A stretch of 64,000 nt of DNA from JBBSAT01 sp044223665. GTDB lineage: Bacteria > Myxococcota_A > Polyangia > Polyangiales > Sandaracinaceae. Within the stretch, counting starts at the first letter, position 1, and each line of letters begins with the position of its first letter. Shown in pieces: positions 49,422-60,359 of this stretch. Below the pieces are notes generated by a model that saw only the letters and a list, made by a program, of their open reading frames with translations, was not told the DNA's origin and made no database searches. Made by a program: the position numbers and the translations under genes. The DNA lies in assembly GCA_044223665.1 (NCBI GenBank), contig JBGALT010000005.1:54865-118864 (forward strand), read 5' to 3'.

Positions 49422-50588
49422 CTACGTCGTCGTGCGGAGCAGTGCCGCGACGTCGGCGCCCAGCGGCAAGCGGCCCTCGGCGCGCTCGGGCCGGCCCCCG
49501 CCTTTGCCGCCTGCGGCCGCGGTGATCGCCTTCACGATCGCGCCGGCGTTCTCGGTGCTCGACGGGCCGCGCGCGACGACGAGGTGCGCGCCCTCGTCGG
49601 TCTTCACGGCGACGAGCGCGAGGCGCGCACCCTCCTTCGTGAGCTCGGCGGCGACCTTCTGCGCGAGCTCGATGCCGCCCTCGTCGAGCACGAGCTCGAT
49701 GCGATCCCCGCCCACCTTCGTGGCCTCGAGCGCGATGCGCTGCGCGAGCGCGCTCCGTAGGCGCCCCGCCTCCCCGTGAGCGGCCGTCAGCTCGGCCCGG
49801 AGGCGCTCGACGCCCGCCGGCACCGCGTCGACCGCGCACACGAGCGAGCGCGCGAGCACGCGCAGGGCATCGTCCTCGCCGAAGAGCATCGTGCGCGCTC
49901 GTGCCCCAGCGTGGAACGAGACGCGCGTGCCGCCCTTGTACTTCTCGCTGCCGACCACGCGCACGAGGCCGATCTGCGCGGTGCTCGCGACGTGCGTGCC
50001 GCCGCAAGGCGAGACGTCGAAGCCGAGCACCTCGACGACGCGGATGTTCTCGCTCTGCTTGGGCGCGCGACGCATCGGCAGCGTCTTCAGCTCCTCGTCG
50101 GTCGGGAACCACGCGCGCACGAGGCGCCCCTCGTCCACGAGGTCGTTGGCGATGCGCTCGCACTCGGCCACGCGCGCGTCGGAGAGCGTCTCCTTCACGT
50201 CGATCGTGGCGAGCGTCTCGCCGAGGCGCGAGCTGACGGTGTCGGCCCGCGCGACGTCGACGAGCGCCCGAGAGAGGATGTGCTGCGCGGTGTGCAGCGC
50301 CGCGAACTGCCGGCGCCGCGGCGCATCGATCACACCGCGGACGGTGGTGCCGACCTCGGGGAGCGCGCCCTCGATCGCGTGCCGAACGACCCCATCGTCA
50401 CCGACCTGCACGTCCACGACGCGCGCCGGCCCGAGCGCGCCGCGATCCGCCATCTGCCCGCCCGATTCGGGGTAGAACGCGCTGCGATCGAGCACGACCG
50501 CCGCCGCGTCGCCGAGGCGATCGTGCGCGACGACCTTCGCGTCGAAGTCGAAGAGGAACGTATCGGCGTAGTACAGGCGCTCGGTCAC
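49422..50588 (-). CDS. AlaX-type trans-editing protein with DHHA1 domain
   Basis: A 388-residue protein related to the editing and C-terminal parts of alanyl-tRNA synthetase, without the synthetase core. The editing-site zinc ligands are HTAQH and CGGTH. YPESGGQMADRG is the family N-terminal signature, and the C-terminus GGKGGGRPERAEG is the DHHA1/C-Ala motif, so it is the long AlaX form. It should hydrolyse mischarged Ser- or Gly-tRNA(Ala). Start GTG 50588. It converges with the hypothetical gene at 48859 (8-bp gap). Confidence 0.9.
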   Translation of the reverse strand: MTERLYYADTFLFDFDAKVVAHDRLGDAAAVVLDRSAFYPESGGQMADRGALGPARVVDVQVGDDGVVRHAIEGALPEVGTTVRGVIDAPRRRQFAALHTAQHILSRALVDVARADTVSSRLGETLATIDVKETLSDARVAECERIANDLVDEGRLVRAWFPTDEELKTLPMRRAPKQSENIRVVEVLGFDVSPCGGTHVASTAQIGLVRVVGSEKYKGGTRVSFHAGARARTMLFGEDDALRVLARSLVCAVDAVPAGVERLRAELTAAHGEAGRLRSALAQRIALEATKVGGDRIELVLDEGGIELAQKVAAELTKEGARLALVAVKTDEGAHLVVARGPSSTENAGAIVKAITAAAGGKGGGRPERAEGRLPLGADVAALLRTTT

Positions 50589-50629
50589 GAGCGTGTTGTG
50601 CAGCGTCCGGGCCGAGGTGCAAAGCTTGC

Positions 50630-51643
50630 ATGTCTGGGCAGACGATGAGCCGACGGCACAACGTGCGACATGCAGCGGCGCTCGCCATGCTCCTCGGCGT
50701 CTGGCTCGCTTCGCCGCGCGCGGCGCACGCATGCAGCGCACTGAGCCCATGCGACCGGCCGCTCGGCACCCTTCCTCCGGATGGAGCGGTCGACGTTCCT
50801 CTCAACGTCGAGATCGAGCTCTTCACGTCCGACCTCTACTTCGGCAGGCTCACGCGGGACGTGATGCCTGGCTTGCGCGTCGCAGGCAGCGACGTCTTGC
50901 TCGCCCTCGAGCCGGCCACGACGCGCGGTCGCGTGCGCGCCGTTGGCGGCCTGGCACCGGACACCGCGTACGAGATCGTGGGCCCCTCCCTCGACCTGAG
51001 CTGCGCGACCAGCATGCCAGACGTCGTGCTCGCGACCTTCACGACGGGATCGAGCATGGACGTGGTCGCCCCTTCGACGCCGACGAGCACGGCAGGAGGG
51101 TGCTCGCTGAGCACCTGCACCGACAGCGGCTGCTGCGGTCCTTACGTGGCCGGTACGTCCTCGGTCCAGTGGACCGCCTCGGACGATGGCTCGCTCGGTG
51201 TGGTGTACGCGTTCGGCGCGCCCGACGGCCCACGCCTGTGGCGAACGCGAGGCACGGCCGTCCGCATGGTCTACGGCCACGGGCTGTACGCGCGAGTCAC
51301 CACCGAGCCGCTGCCCGGCGCGAGCTCTCGAGCGATCTATGCGATCGACGCTGCTGGGAACGTCTCCGAGGCCGGCGAGCTCGCCGCGCTCGACCTGAGC
51401 TGTGCGGATGGCGTCCAACTCTGTGACGGCGGCATCTGCCAGGACGCAGGAGTGCCCGACGCCGGCGCGACCACGGACGACGCGTCGTTGCCTCAGGACG
51501 GCGACGGCGGAGCGCGAGACGATCCGATGCGCCCGGCGCCCTCCTGCGGAGTCGTGCGTACGACGATAACGGCACGGGCAATCCCATTCCTCCTGACACT
51601 CGCAGGCGCGCTCCTGGCCTTTCGACGAAGGAGAGCACGATGA
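50630..51643 (+). CDS. Exported protein with MYXO-CTERM-like C-terminus
   Basis: A 337-residue protein. The signal peptide ends in AHACS. The mature region is beta-rich with paired Cys residues and repeated patterns such as TTRGRVRAVGGLAPDTAYE (fibronectin-III-like texture) and SSRAIYAIDAAGNVSEAGE. An Asp-rich linker leads to Cys-Gly, a hydrophobic helix (IPFLLTLAGALLAF) and RRRRAR, the layout of the MYXO-CTERM sorting tail, though without the classic GCS. It would be processed and displayed at the surface. Its stop overlaps the next gene's ATG by 4 bp, with AGGAG ahead of it. ATG 50645 is an alternative start. Confidence 0.75.
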   Translation: MSGQTMSRRHNVRHAAALAMLLGVWLASPRAAHACSALSPCDRPLGTLPPDGAVDVPLNVEIELFTSDLYFGRLTRDVMPGLRVAGSDVLLALEPATTRGRVRAVGGLAPDTAYEIVGPSLDLSCATSMPDVVLATFTTGSSMDVVAPSTPTSTAGGCSLSTCTDSGCCGPYVAGTSSVQWTASDDGSLGVVYAFGAPDGPRLWRTRGTAVRMVYGHGLYARVTTEPLPGASSRAIYAIDAAGNVSEAGELAALDLSCADGVQLCDGGICQDAGVPDAGATTDDASLPQDGDGGARDDPMRPAPSCGVVRTTITARAIPFLLTLAGALLAFRRRRAR

Positions 51644-52598
51644 GGCGACGACCGACGGCCGCAGCGCTCGCTCTCGTTCTCGGTACCTGGCTCTCTGTGC
51701 CGCGCACGGCGCACGCGTGCAGCGCGAATCGATGCGGGAGCCCGCCACGCACGATCCCGACCGACGGGGCCGTCGACGTTCCGTTGAACGCCGAGCTCGA
51801 GCTCCTCGGGCCCGACGACTACTTCACCCTCCTTCGCCGGCCGACGCAGCCCTCACTTCGCGTTGCCGCACGACGGAGCCGCTCCCGCTCGAGCCGGCGC
51901 GTACCTCGGGGCGCGTGCGCGTCGTCGGAGGCCTGGCGCCGCACACGACGTACGAGCTGCTCGGGCCCTCGCTCGACCCCGAGTGCCCGGGCGCGACTCC
52001 CGACGTGGTGCTCGCCACGTTCACCACCGGCGAGACGGAAGACACGACGCCGCCCTCGCGGCCGGTCACGACGACCAGCCCCTGCGTCGTGGACGCCGAT
52101 CCCGCATCCACGTGTGGCGGTTACTTGGCGGCAACCGTGCAAGCGACGTGGCTCGCGACCGACGACGGCGCGCTCGCGGTCGCCTACGCGTTCGGCACGC
52201 CCCACGGCTCCAGGCTCTCCCGCGAGCACGGCGTCGCGGCGCAGATCGTCCAGATGTCCGGCCTCTCCGCGGTCGTGACCTTCGATCCGATGCCCAGCGC
52301 GGGCCCGGTGTACGCGATCGACGTGGCCGGCAACGTCTCCGAGCCGGCAGCGCTCGAGATCGATCTGCACTGCGCAGACGGGCTCTCCCTCTGCGATGGC
52401 GGTGTGTGCTCCCCCGATGGGGGTCCCACGAGCGACGATGGCGCGGCACCCTCTCTCGACGGCGGCGCTGGCCCCCCGCCCGGCCCGAGCTCGGGCGGCT
52501 GCTCGCTGGGCGGACGCTCTGGCGCCTTCGCGCCCGCGCTCGCGCTCCTCGTGCTCTCAGCTGTCGGCGCCCGCCGACGTCGGCATCGGCGCCGGCAG
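51640..52598 (+). pseudogene. Frameshifted paralogue of the preceding MYXO-CTERM protein
   Basis: The N-terminus (MRRRPTAAALALVLGTWL, signal peptide) up to SLRVA is in one frame. From TTEPLPLEPARTSGRVRVVGG onward the match to the upstream paralogue continues in the frame one base earlier, so a base appears to be missing at about 51865-51873. The second part ends in a canonical MYXO-CTERM (GGCSLGGR, hydrophobic helix, RRRR at 52572-52583), but no stop follows in that frame until 53135, antisense to the sigma/anti-sigma genes. Frameshift plus lost stop suggest decay. A sequencing error at the first site is possible. The end coordinate is approximate. Confidence 0.7.
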
Positions 52599-52991
52599 CG
52601 CGCTCGGGCCGCCGGTCTCGATCACGACCATGTTCTGCAAGGACACGATCACGATCGCGACGAGCAGCACGATCAAGATCACGAGCAGCCACGTGGCGCC
52701 GCGGCCGCTCGACTCGCGCGAGAAGCGGTCGCGGTAGTAGCGGCCCTTGCTGCGCTTGTGCAGGCGCTCCTGCACGCCCTTGAGCAGCTCCGGCTCCTTC
52801 AGGTCGGTCTCGGCGTCGGTCGTCTCGGCGATCGCGGCGGCGCCGCGGAAGATCGACCGGAAGGCCTCGTACTCTTCCTTGAGCTCGGCGCTCGACGCCA
52901 GAGCCTCGTCGAGCTCCTTCTTGTCGGCCTCGCTCAGCTCGTCGTCGAGCGCGGCGCTGAAGAGATCGCGGATCTCGTCCGGGCTCTTCAT
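52557..52991 (-). CDS. Putative anti-sigma factor, single transmembrane helix
   Basis: A 144-residue protein. The N-terminal region (DEIRDLFSAALDDELSEADK...LKEEYEAFRSIF) is helical and acidic, like the sigma-binding domain of anti-sigma factors but without the HxxxCxxC zinc motif. A Lys/Arg-rich stretch precedes one strong helix (TWLLVILIVLLVAIVIVSL) near residue 105, and a short outside tail ends the protein. Its ATG overlaps the ECF sigma stop by 4 bp, the standard cognate pairing. The 3' end overlaps the convergent decayed MYXO-CTERM gene. Confidence 0.75.
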   Translation of the reverse strand: MKSPDEIRDLFSAALDDELSEADKKELDEALASSAELKEEYEAFRSIFRGAAAIAETTDAETDLKEPELLKGVQERLHKRSKGRYYRDRFSRESSGRGATWLLVILIVLLVAIVIVSLQNMVVIETGGPSALPAPMPTSAGADS

Positions 52992-53662
52992 GTCTTCCCA
53001 CCTTTCGTACCACTGCCGTCGCTGCGCGGCTCGCTCGCGCGCTGTACGGCCTTCGCCAGCTGCAGGCGCGCGCGGTGCAGGCGCGACTTCACGGTGCCCT
53101 CGGGCAGGCCCGTGATCTGCTGGATCTCCTCGTAGCTGAGGTTCTCCACGTCGCGCAGGATCACCAGCTCGCGCTGATCCTCGTCGAGCTCGGCGATCGC
53201 GGCACGCACGATCGCCTCGATCTGGTTGGCCTCGGCCTGCTGGTCCGGGCGCGCCACGATCGCGCTCGACGACATCGACGCGCTCTCGAGCGCGCCGTGC
53301 TCGCTGAGCTCGTCGAGCTCGCCCTTCTTTCCACGCGCACGCCGGTCCAGGTACTTGATCCGGTTCTTGCAATGGTTGGTGGCGACCCGGAACATCCAGG
53401 TGCTCAGCTTGCTCTCGCCGCGGAAGCTGTCGATCGACTTGAACACCTGGATGAAGACGTCCTGGGCGACGTCCTCGGCCTCGGCACGGTCGCCGCCCAG
53501 CATGCGCAACACGAGCCGGAACACGCGCTTCTCGTAGGCCCGCACCAGCTCGTTGAACGCCGTCTCGTCGCGCCGCTTGAGGCGCTCTACCAGCTGTTCT
53601 TCGTAGCCTTCGGGCATGGGGACGTGGAAGCCCGCAGCCGCCGCCGCAGCGTGCTCGAGCAT
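52988..53662 (-). CDS. ECF-type RNA polymerase sigma factor
   Basis: A 224-residue sigma-70 family protein with two conserved regions: sigma2 (NELVRAYEKRVFRLVLRML, then AEDVAQDVFIQVFKSI and STWMFRVATN) and sigma4 (LVILRDVENLSYEEIQ, GLPEGTVKSRLHRARLQL). They are joined by a Ser-rich linker. It directs polymerase to target promoters when released from the anti-sigma factor encoded immediately downstream (4-bp overlap). Several starts are possible: ATG 53662 (used), ATG 53617, or a TTG further upstream. Confidence 0.93.
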   Translation of the reverse strand: MLEHAAAAAAGFHVPMPEGYEEQLVERLKRRDETAFNELVRAYEKRVFRLVLRMLGGDRAEAEDVAQDVFIQVFKSIDSFRGESKLSTWMFRVATNHCKNRIKYLDRRARGKKGELDELSEHGALESASMSSSAIVARPDQQAEANQIEAIVRAAIAELDEDQRELVILRDVENLSYEEIQQITGLPEGTVKSRLHRARLQLAKAVQRASEPRSDGSGTKGGKT

Positions 53663-53806
53663 CGACAGTTCGTGCACGCTGCGCGGCAAGCTCGCCTCGC
53701 CGTTCGATGACAACGAGGGGAGCCCACGGTTCCGGGGAATGTACGAAGCGAGGGCCCTTTCCGACAAGCACCGAACGCGTCAGAGTCCTCGCGAGGGGCG
53801 AAGACC

Positions 53807-54166
53807 ATGCGTGCCATCGTGCTGATCGATCACGGGAGCCGGGCCGCAGAGGCGAATGCCTCGCTCGAGACCGTGGTCGAGCTGGTGCGCTCACGCGTGG
53901 GGGAAGGGGTGATCGTCACCCATGCGCACATGGACCTCGCGCCGCCCACGCTCGCCGAGGCCGTCGCGTCCATGGTGGGCGCCGGCGCCAAGGAGATCGT
54001 CGTGGTGCCCTACTTCCTCGCGCCCGGGCGCCACTCGCGCGAGGACATCCCGAAGCAGGTCGCGGACGCGCAGGCGGCCCACCCGCACACGCTCTTCGTC
54101 GTGGCCGAGCCGCTCGGGCCGCATCCGCTCCTGGCCGAGCTCGCCCTGCTGCGCGCGGGAGAATGA
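53807..54166 (+). CDS. Small CbiX/SirB-like chelatase-domain protein
   Basis: A 119-residue single-domain protein of the CbiX/sirohydrochlorin chelatase family. AIVLIDHGSRAAEANASL is the family N-terminus, VVPYFLAPGRHSREDIP is the second signature, and both His residues that could bind the metal are present. One domain only, as in archaeal CbiX-S and SirB-like forms that act as dimers. It may insert Co2+ or Fe2+ into a tetrapyrrole, though stand-alone copies away from cobalamin genes often lack a proven role. Confidence 0.85.
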   Translation: MRAIVLIDHGSRAAEANASLETVVELVRSRVGEGVIVTHAHMDLAPPTLAEAVASMVGAGAKEIVVVPYFLAPGRHSREDIPKQVADAQAAHPHTLFVVAEPLGPHPLLAELALLRAGE

Positions 54167-54209
54167 CCCGGAGGGCGGACGGGAGCAGCGGGGTGACGGG
54201 ATCCGACGC

Positions 54210-55385
54210 CTACGGACAGGCGTCGATCAGGGGCTGATCGGGGGCCAGCGCGCGCACCGAGTTGGTCCAGAGCGCGACGATCGGCGGCATCGTCGACCAC
54301 TCGCTGTCGAACTCGATCCACTCGTCGCCGAAGACGACGAGCTGGCCCGCGCCGAAGGGCCCGACGACGCCGACGACGTAGCTTCCGATCTGCGCGAAGG
54401 CAGCGAGCTCGGGCTGCGTCGGCGGGACGAGCACCTGGAAGCCGCCCGCGAAGGTGACCGGCGGCAGCACGCCGCCCGCGCCGTCGCCGGTGATCGGGCT
54501 CGCGAGCAAGGTCGCCGGGCCGTTGAGCAGACCCGTCGCGACGTCGTAGCTCGGGCCCAGCGAGACGAGCAGCGTGTTGTGCGTGCTGGCGATCGAGCCG
54601 GTGTGCCCGGTCATCACGAAGAGGCCGCCGCCGGCGCGCACCCAGTCGGCGAGCACGGTCGATTCTTCGGCGGTGTAGGTGCGGCGCACCTGGTCGACGA
54701 TGACGAGATCGAAGACCTCGAGCTGCTCGCGCACGAGCGGCGGCGGGCTCGCTTCGGCGTGGAAGCGCGTGGCGATCGCGCCCTGCATCTCGAGCCACGC
54801 CTGGAAGTTCGAGCTCGGGTTGGCGCCCGGTGCGCCGAGGATCCCGATGCGCCGGCAGCCGTAGGGAGCGGCGCCCGCATCGCCGCCGGTGCCGCTCGTA
54901 CACGCGCCCCACACGCCGAACTCGCCCGAGGGCGTGCACGTCATCTCGCCCCACGCGCAGAAGGGCGCCGCCGGATCGAAGCGGCCCGGCAGGCAGCGCG
55001 CGGTCGAGCCCGGGATGCACGAGCAGCCCTCGTCCACGGTGTCGTCGCAGTCGTCGTCGACGCCGTTGAAGCACGACTCGGTCGCCGAGCAGCCGACGAC
55101 GATGCAGTGCGCATCGCCTCGAAAGGCGTCGACCGACGCCGCGTCCGCTCCCGCGTCCTCGGCTCCCGAGGAGGCGTCCATCCCGGCGTCCACTCCCGCC
55201 GCGTCGGGCGCCGCGGCGCAGCGGCCGTCGATGCACCGCTGGTCGCTCCGACAGTCGGTCGCCGACGTGCAGCGCCCGGGCGTCGTCGGGGCGTTGCTGC
55301 ACCCGAGCCCCACGAGGCCGAGCGCGCTCGCCAGGACGACGACGTGCTCGGCGCGGAAACGGAACGCGCGCGGAGGAGGCTTCAT
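54210..55385 (-). CDS. Lipoprotein with MopE motif and GATase1/ThuA-like domain
   Basis: A 391-residue protein. Lipobox LGLVGLGC is followed by an Asp/Ala-rich linker and one MopE-like motif (SCFNGVDDDCDDTVDEGC). Residues ~160-391 look like a flavodoxin-like or ThuA/GATase1-like fold: RRIGILGAPGANPSSNFQAW, VFDLVIVDQVRRTYTAEE, LADWVRAGGGLFVMTGHTGS. No catalytic Cys triad is evident, so it may be a binding rather than an enzymatic domain. Surface-anchored. Confidence 0.7.
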   Translation of the reverse strand: MKPPPRAFRFRAEHVVVLASALGLVGLGCSNAPTTPGRCTSATDCRSDQRCIDGRCAAAPDAAGVDAGMDASSGAEDAGADAASVDAFRGDAHCIVVGCSATESCFNGVDDDCDDTVDEGCSCIPGSTARCLPGRFDPAAPFCAWGEMTCTPSGEFGVWGACTSGTGGDAGAAPYGCRRIGILGAPGANPSSNFQAWLEMQGAIATRFHAEASPPPLVREQLEVFDLVIVDQVRRTYTAEESTVLADWVRAGGGLFVMTGHTGSIASTHNTLLVSLGPSYDVATGLLNGPATLLASPITGDGAGGVLPPVTFAGGFQVLVPPTQPELAAFAQIGSYVVGVVGPFGAGQLVVFGDEWIEFDSEWSTMPPIVALWTNSVRALAPDQPLIDACP

Positions 55386-55442
55386 CCAGCCATCCTACCG
55401 CGCGCGCCTCGGTGACGGGCCCTTACTTCCGGTCGCTCGACG

Positions 55443-57191
55443 TCAGCCGCCGCACATGTCGCTGGCGGTGACGCTCGTCACGGCGCCGCTGCGCATCGCA
55501 TCGCAGGCCGCGCCGGTGAACGTGAGGTGGTTGCCGCTGATGGTGTAGAGCACGCGTGGCACGACCACGCCGTTCTGGCGGACGACGACCGAGCCCGGGC
55601 GGGCAGGCGTCGTCGTGAGGTCGAGGCTGCAGTCGGTGGCCGAGGCGAGGATCGCGCGGAGCGAGCGCTCGAACGCCGCGCCGTCGACGGCCTCGTAGTA
55701 GTGGAGCGAGCCCGAGCGCGCGCGACCACCGGCGTCGGCCATCTGGTTGAGGCCGGCCTGGAGCGCGGGGATGCCCGACGTGTCGCCGTTGCGGTCGGGG
55801 CCCACGAAGCCCAGCACGAACGTGTCGATGCCGAGCGAGGTGCGGAGCGAGGTGATCGCCGTCACGGTCGCGGCCACGGTCGAGCCGCAGTTCGGCTCGG
55901 GGAGGCCGTCGGTCGCGAGCACCACGAAGCGCGTCATCGTGCTCGGGTGCGAGCGCAGGTAGGTGTCCGCCACCGCGAACGCCTGCGGCGTCGGGGTGTC
56001 GCCGCCACGCGGATCGGCCGCGACGAGGCGGGCGCTGATCGCCGACCCCGTCCCGAGCGCGATCGCGAGGTCCGGCATGCTCGGCACCATGCAGCTCCGC
56101 AGCTCGCTCGTGCCGTCGAGCAGCGGGAAGGTGAGCAGGCCGAGAGGGATGTCCGAGAGCGAGGGCAGGACGCTGTTCATCGCGCCCTCGAGCTCGACCC
56201 AGCGCGTGTTGGTCGTGCCCTGCGCCGGGAAGTCCATGCTGCCCGAGCGGTCGACGACGAAGAGCAGCTCCGTGCTCGTCGGCACGATCGGCACGGTCTC
56301 GTCGAACGTCGTGCAGCAGGCCGGATCGGTCGCGCAGTCGCTGTCCGCGCAGTCGGTGTCGCCGTCGCAGTCGTCGTCCGAGACGTTGTCGCAGACCTCG
56401 GTGGTCGGCGTCACGTCGAGCAGGCAAGCGCCCCAGCCGCTCGCGTCGCAGTCCTGCGTGCCGTCCTCGCAGGCGCCGACGCCGCGGGTGCCCGAGGGGC
56501 CGCCGTAGCAGGGGCGCGAGTCACCGACGGCGCAGGCGCAGCCCTCGTCGATGAGGCCGTCGCAGTCGTCGTCGAAGAAGCCGTCGCACTCCTCGGTGGC
56601 GGGCAGCACTTCGTCGGTGCAGTTCGGATCCCAGTGCGAGCCCGCGGCGTCGATGATGCAGGCCTGGTAGCCCGAGAAGCACCAGCCCACGTCGCGCGTC
56701 GCCGGGTCGCCCGTGTAGCAGCTGCGCTCGTCACCCTCGAGGCACTCGCAGCCCTCGTCGGTGGCGCCGTCGCAGTTGTCGTCGATGCCGTTGCACCGCT
56801 CGGGGGCCGGCGCGCCGTCGCCGCCGCACGAGTCCCAGATCCCGAACTCCATCGTGGAGACGCAGTCCTGCGTGCCCCAGTGACAGGCCCCGATGCCGGC
56901 CTGGGACGCCTCGCCGCGATAGCACTGCTGCTGCGCGCCGGGCGTGCACGCGCAGCCCTCGTCGATGCGGCCGTCGAGGTCGCCGTCGAGCCCGTCCCCG
57001 CATGGGTCGGGGTTGCCCGGCGTGCCCGTATCGGTCTGCGTACCCGCGTCGTCGACGATCGGCCCCGTGTCCCCGCGGCCCATCACGTGGCCTCCGTTGG
57101 GCCCGGCGCAGTCGCAGCCCGAGACGGTGACGAGGACAGAGACGAGGGCGAGCGAAGTCAGCGCGCCCGCGACGAAACGACGGCCAGTCAT
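55443..57191 (-). CDS. VWA-domain lipoprotein with MopE-like repeats
   Basis: A 582-residue protein with lipobox VTVSGC. The N-terminal half has four MopE-like Asp/Cys repeats (RIDEGCAC, ERCNGIDDNCDGATDEGC, EECDGFFDDDCDGLIDEG, DNVSDDDCDGDTDC). The second half (~300-510) is a von Willebrand factor A domain with the MIDAS motif DRSGSM (DxSxS) and later metal-contacting positions in TPTPQ and VLATDGLPEPN. It should bind protein ligands through a divalent cation. The start ATG 57191 has GGGAGG just upstream. It is part of the cluster of surface proteins. Confidence 0.85.
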   Translation of the reverse strand: MTGRRFVAGALTSLALVSVLVTVSGCDCAGPNGGHVMGRGDTGPIVDDAGTQTDTGTPGNPDPCGDGLDGDLDGRIDEGCACTPGAQQQCYRGEASQAGIGACHWGTQDCVSTMEFGIWDSCGGDGAPAPERCNGIDDNCDGATDEGCECLEGDERSCYTGDPATRDVGWCFSGYQACIIDAAGSHWDPNCTDEVLPATEECDGFFDDDCDGLIDEGCACAVGDSRPCYGGPSGTRGVGACEDGTQDCDASGWGACLLDVTPTTEVCDNVSDDDCDGDTDCADSDCATDPACCTTFDETVPIVPTSTELLFVVDRSGSMDFPAQGTTNTRWVELEGAMNSVLPSLSDIPLGLLTFPLLDGTSELRSCMVPSMPDLAIALGTGSAISARLVAADPRGGDTPTPQAFAVADTYLRSHPSTMTRFVVLATDGLPEPNCGSTVAATVTAITSLRTSLGIDTFVLGFVGPDRNGDTSGIPALQAGLNQMADAGGRARSGSLHYYEAVDGAAFERSLRAILASATDCSLDLTTTPARPGSVVVRQNGVVVPRVLYTISGNHLTFTGAACDAMRSGAVTSVTASDMCGG

Positions 57192-57271
57192 GGAGCCTCC
57201 CTGGTCGAGAAAGGTCGGACGGTGTAGCACCCGAGCCGCTTGTCGGCCCGTCCCACGGTCGGTTTCTGACG

Positions 57272-57958
57272 TTATCGCCGGGACGGGCGAGAAACACCAC
57301 GGCGATCGGAGGCCTGCGCGACCCCCGCGCCTCGGCGCGCACACCCCTCGAGGTGGTCGTCGACCATTCCCATCGCCTGCATGAGCGCGTAGCAGGTCGT
57401 CGGCCCGACGAACCGGAAGCCCCGCTTCTTCAGGTCCTTGGACATGCGCGTCGAGGCCGGCGTCTTTCCCATCGCGCGCAGCTCGGTGATGCGCACGCGA
57501 GCCGGGCGCTCGCTCGCGGGCGGCACGAACGACCAGAGGTACGCGTCGAGCGAGCCTTCGGTCGCGATCAGCTGGTTGACGGCCGCGGCGTTGTGGATCG
57601 CCGCCTCGATCTTGCCGCGGTGGCGCACGATCCCGGGGTCGCCGAGCAGACGCTGCACGTCCTTCTCGCCGAAGCGCGCGAGCTTCTTCGGGTCGAAGCC
57701 GGCGAAGACCTCCCGAAAGCGCGGCCGCTTCTTGAGGATCGTGATCCACGAGAGCCCCGACTGGAACCCTTCCAGCACGAGCTTCTCGAAGAGGCGCTGG
57801 TCGTCGTGCGTGGGGCGGCCCCACTCTTCGTCGTGGTAGCGCAGGTACTCGGGGTCGGAGCCGGCCCAGAAGCAGCGCACGACGCCGTCCTCGCCGCGCA
57901 CGAGCCCTTCGGCGAGCGTGAGCGCCACCGGCTTGTTCGTCTTCGTCGTCTGGCTCAT
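57272..57958 (-). CDS. tag: DNA-3-methyladenine glycosylase I
   Basis: A 228-residue base-excision repair enzyme of the Tag family. The zinc ligands are visible: Cys in RCFWAG, His in YHDEEWG, and His/Cys in DDHLEGC. The central FQSGLSWITILKKRPRFREVF matches the family's helix-hairpin-helix core. It removes 3-methyladenine from alkylated DNA. The C-terminal ~20 residues are Arg/Ser-rich and unconserved. It overlaps the trmO stop by 4 bp. Confidence 0.92.
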   Translation of the reverse strand: MSQTTKTNKPVALTLAEGLVRGEDGVVRCFWAGSDPEYLRYHDEEWGRPTHDDQRLFEKLVLEGFQSGLSWITILKKRPRFREVFAGFDPKKLARFGEKDVQRLLGDPGIVRHRGKIEAAIHNAAAVNQLIATEGSLDAYLWSFVPPASERPARVRITELRAMGKTPASTRMSKDLKKRGFRFVGPTTCYALMQAMGMVDDHLEGCARRGAGVAQASDRRGVSRPSRR

Positions 57959-58772
57959 TCGTCGTAGGTCGGCCCGGCGAAGGTGGTGACGAACTCGAGG
58001 TGCAGCTCGCTTCCGGGCTTGCGGAGCTCGGCGGTGCGGCGGCCGGTCTCGATGCGCACCACGGCGATGGTATCGCCACGCGTCTCGAAGCGGGCGCTCC
58101 ACTCCTTCACGCTCATGCGTGTGCCGTGGCGATCGGTCTTGATCCGCCGGTACGCGTGCGGCTGCGGGCCGAGCGCGAGCGCCTCGACGATGCGCGCCCG
58201 CAGGTCGATCCCGCGCTCGCGGAGCCAGCCGAGCTGCGCCTCGGCGAGCGGCTCGACGATCACGCTCCAGGTCGGGCGCGGATCGGCGGGGCGCTCGCCT
58301 CCCGGGCGCGCCCCCTCGGGCGGCTCGAGCCAGCCGGTCTTCGCCTCGGGGATCGCGTCGGTCCAGGGCACGTAGGGCTTGAGATCGAGCACCGGCGTGC
58401 CGTCGACGATGTCGAGATCCTCCACCTCGAGCACGAGCCCGCGCACGCTCACGAGCCGGAGCGCACTCAGCCCGATCGGGTTCGGCCGGTGCGGGGCGCG
58501 CGTCGCGAGCACGCCGCGCTTTCGCTCGCTCCGCGGCGGCTGCACCTTCGGCTTCCAGCCCACCGCGCGATCGAGCCAGAAGATGACCCAGACGTAGTCC
58601 CAGCCCTCGAGATCCTCGACGGCGTCCTCGAGCCCGAGGCCCGGCGTGAGCTCGATCCTCCCGCGCACGCCCTCGGCCGCGCGAGGCTGCCGCGGCGCCT
58701 CCGCCAGCTCCAGGAAGGGGCTGCGCACGACGCCGATCGGACGAACCACGAGCTCGCGTTCGGAGACGCTCG

Positions 58773-58776
<4 letters not shown>
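57955..58776 (-). CDS. trmO: tRNA (N6-threonylcarbamoyladenosine-37-N6)-methyltransferase
   Basis: A 273-residue SAM-dependent enzyme (TsaA/TrmO family) that methylates t6A37 in tRNA. Signature: RKRGVLATRAPHRPNPIGLS, with the Arg/His-rich SAM-binding loop, and VDGTPVLDLKPYVPWTDAIPE. The C-terminal ~110 residues (from WSVIVEPLAEAQL) are an extension typical of longer TrmO forms. It lies between the kinase and tag genes with 4-bp overlaps at both ends, so it is in one operon with them. Confidence 0.9.
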
Positions 58777-60119
<1,343 letters not shown>

Positions 60120-60359
60120 GGAGATAGCCGTGATCGAGGGGTGGCGTCCAGCGCTCGGATCAGGAACCGAGGCAGAGCACCTGGGGAGCGCAGGGGACGC
60201 CGCGCGCCGCTGGGCGGCGGTGGCCTTGGCCGGGCGCGCGACGTGGGCGAGCATGGCCCCCGGTCGCCTCGAGCGAGGTGGGCTCGATCGCCGGCACGCG
60301 GAGCGTCCGACGCCTCGTGCTCACGCGCGCGAACGCTCCGATCACCTTGAGCGCGTCGT

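Noticed and set aside
52599..53135. Continuation of the frameshifted MYXO-CTERM gene into the sigma-factor operon
   Set aside because: It is antisense to two well-supported genes and lies beyond a complete MYXO-CTERM tail, so it is read-through, not a real C-terminus.
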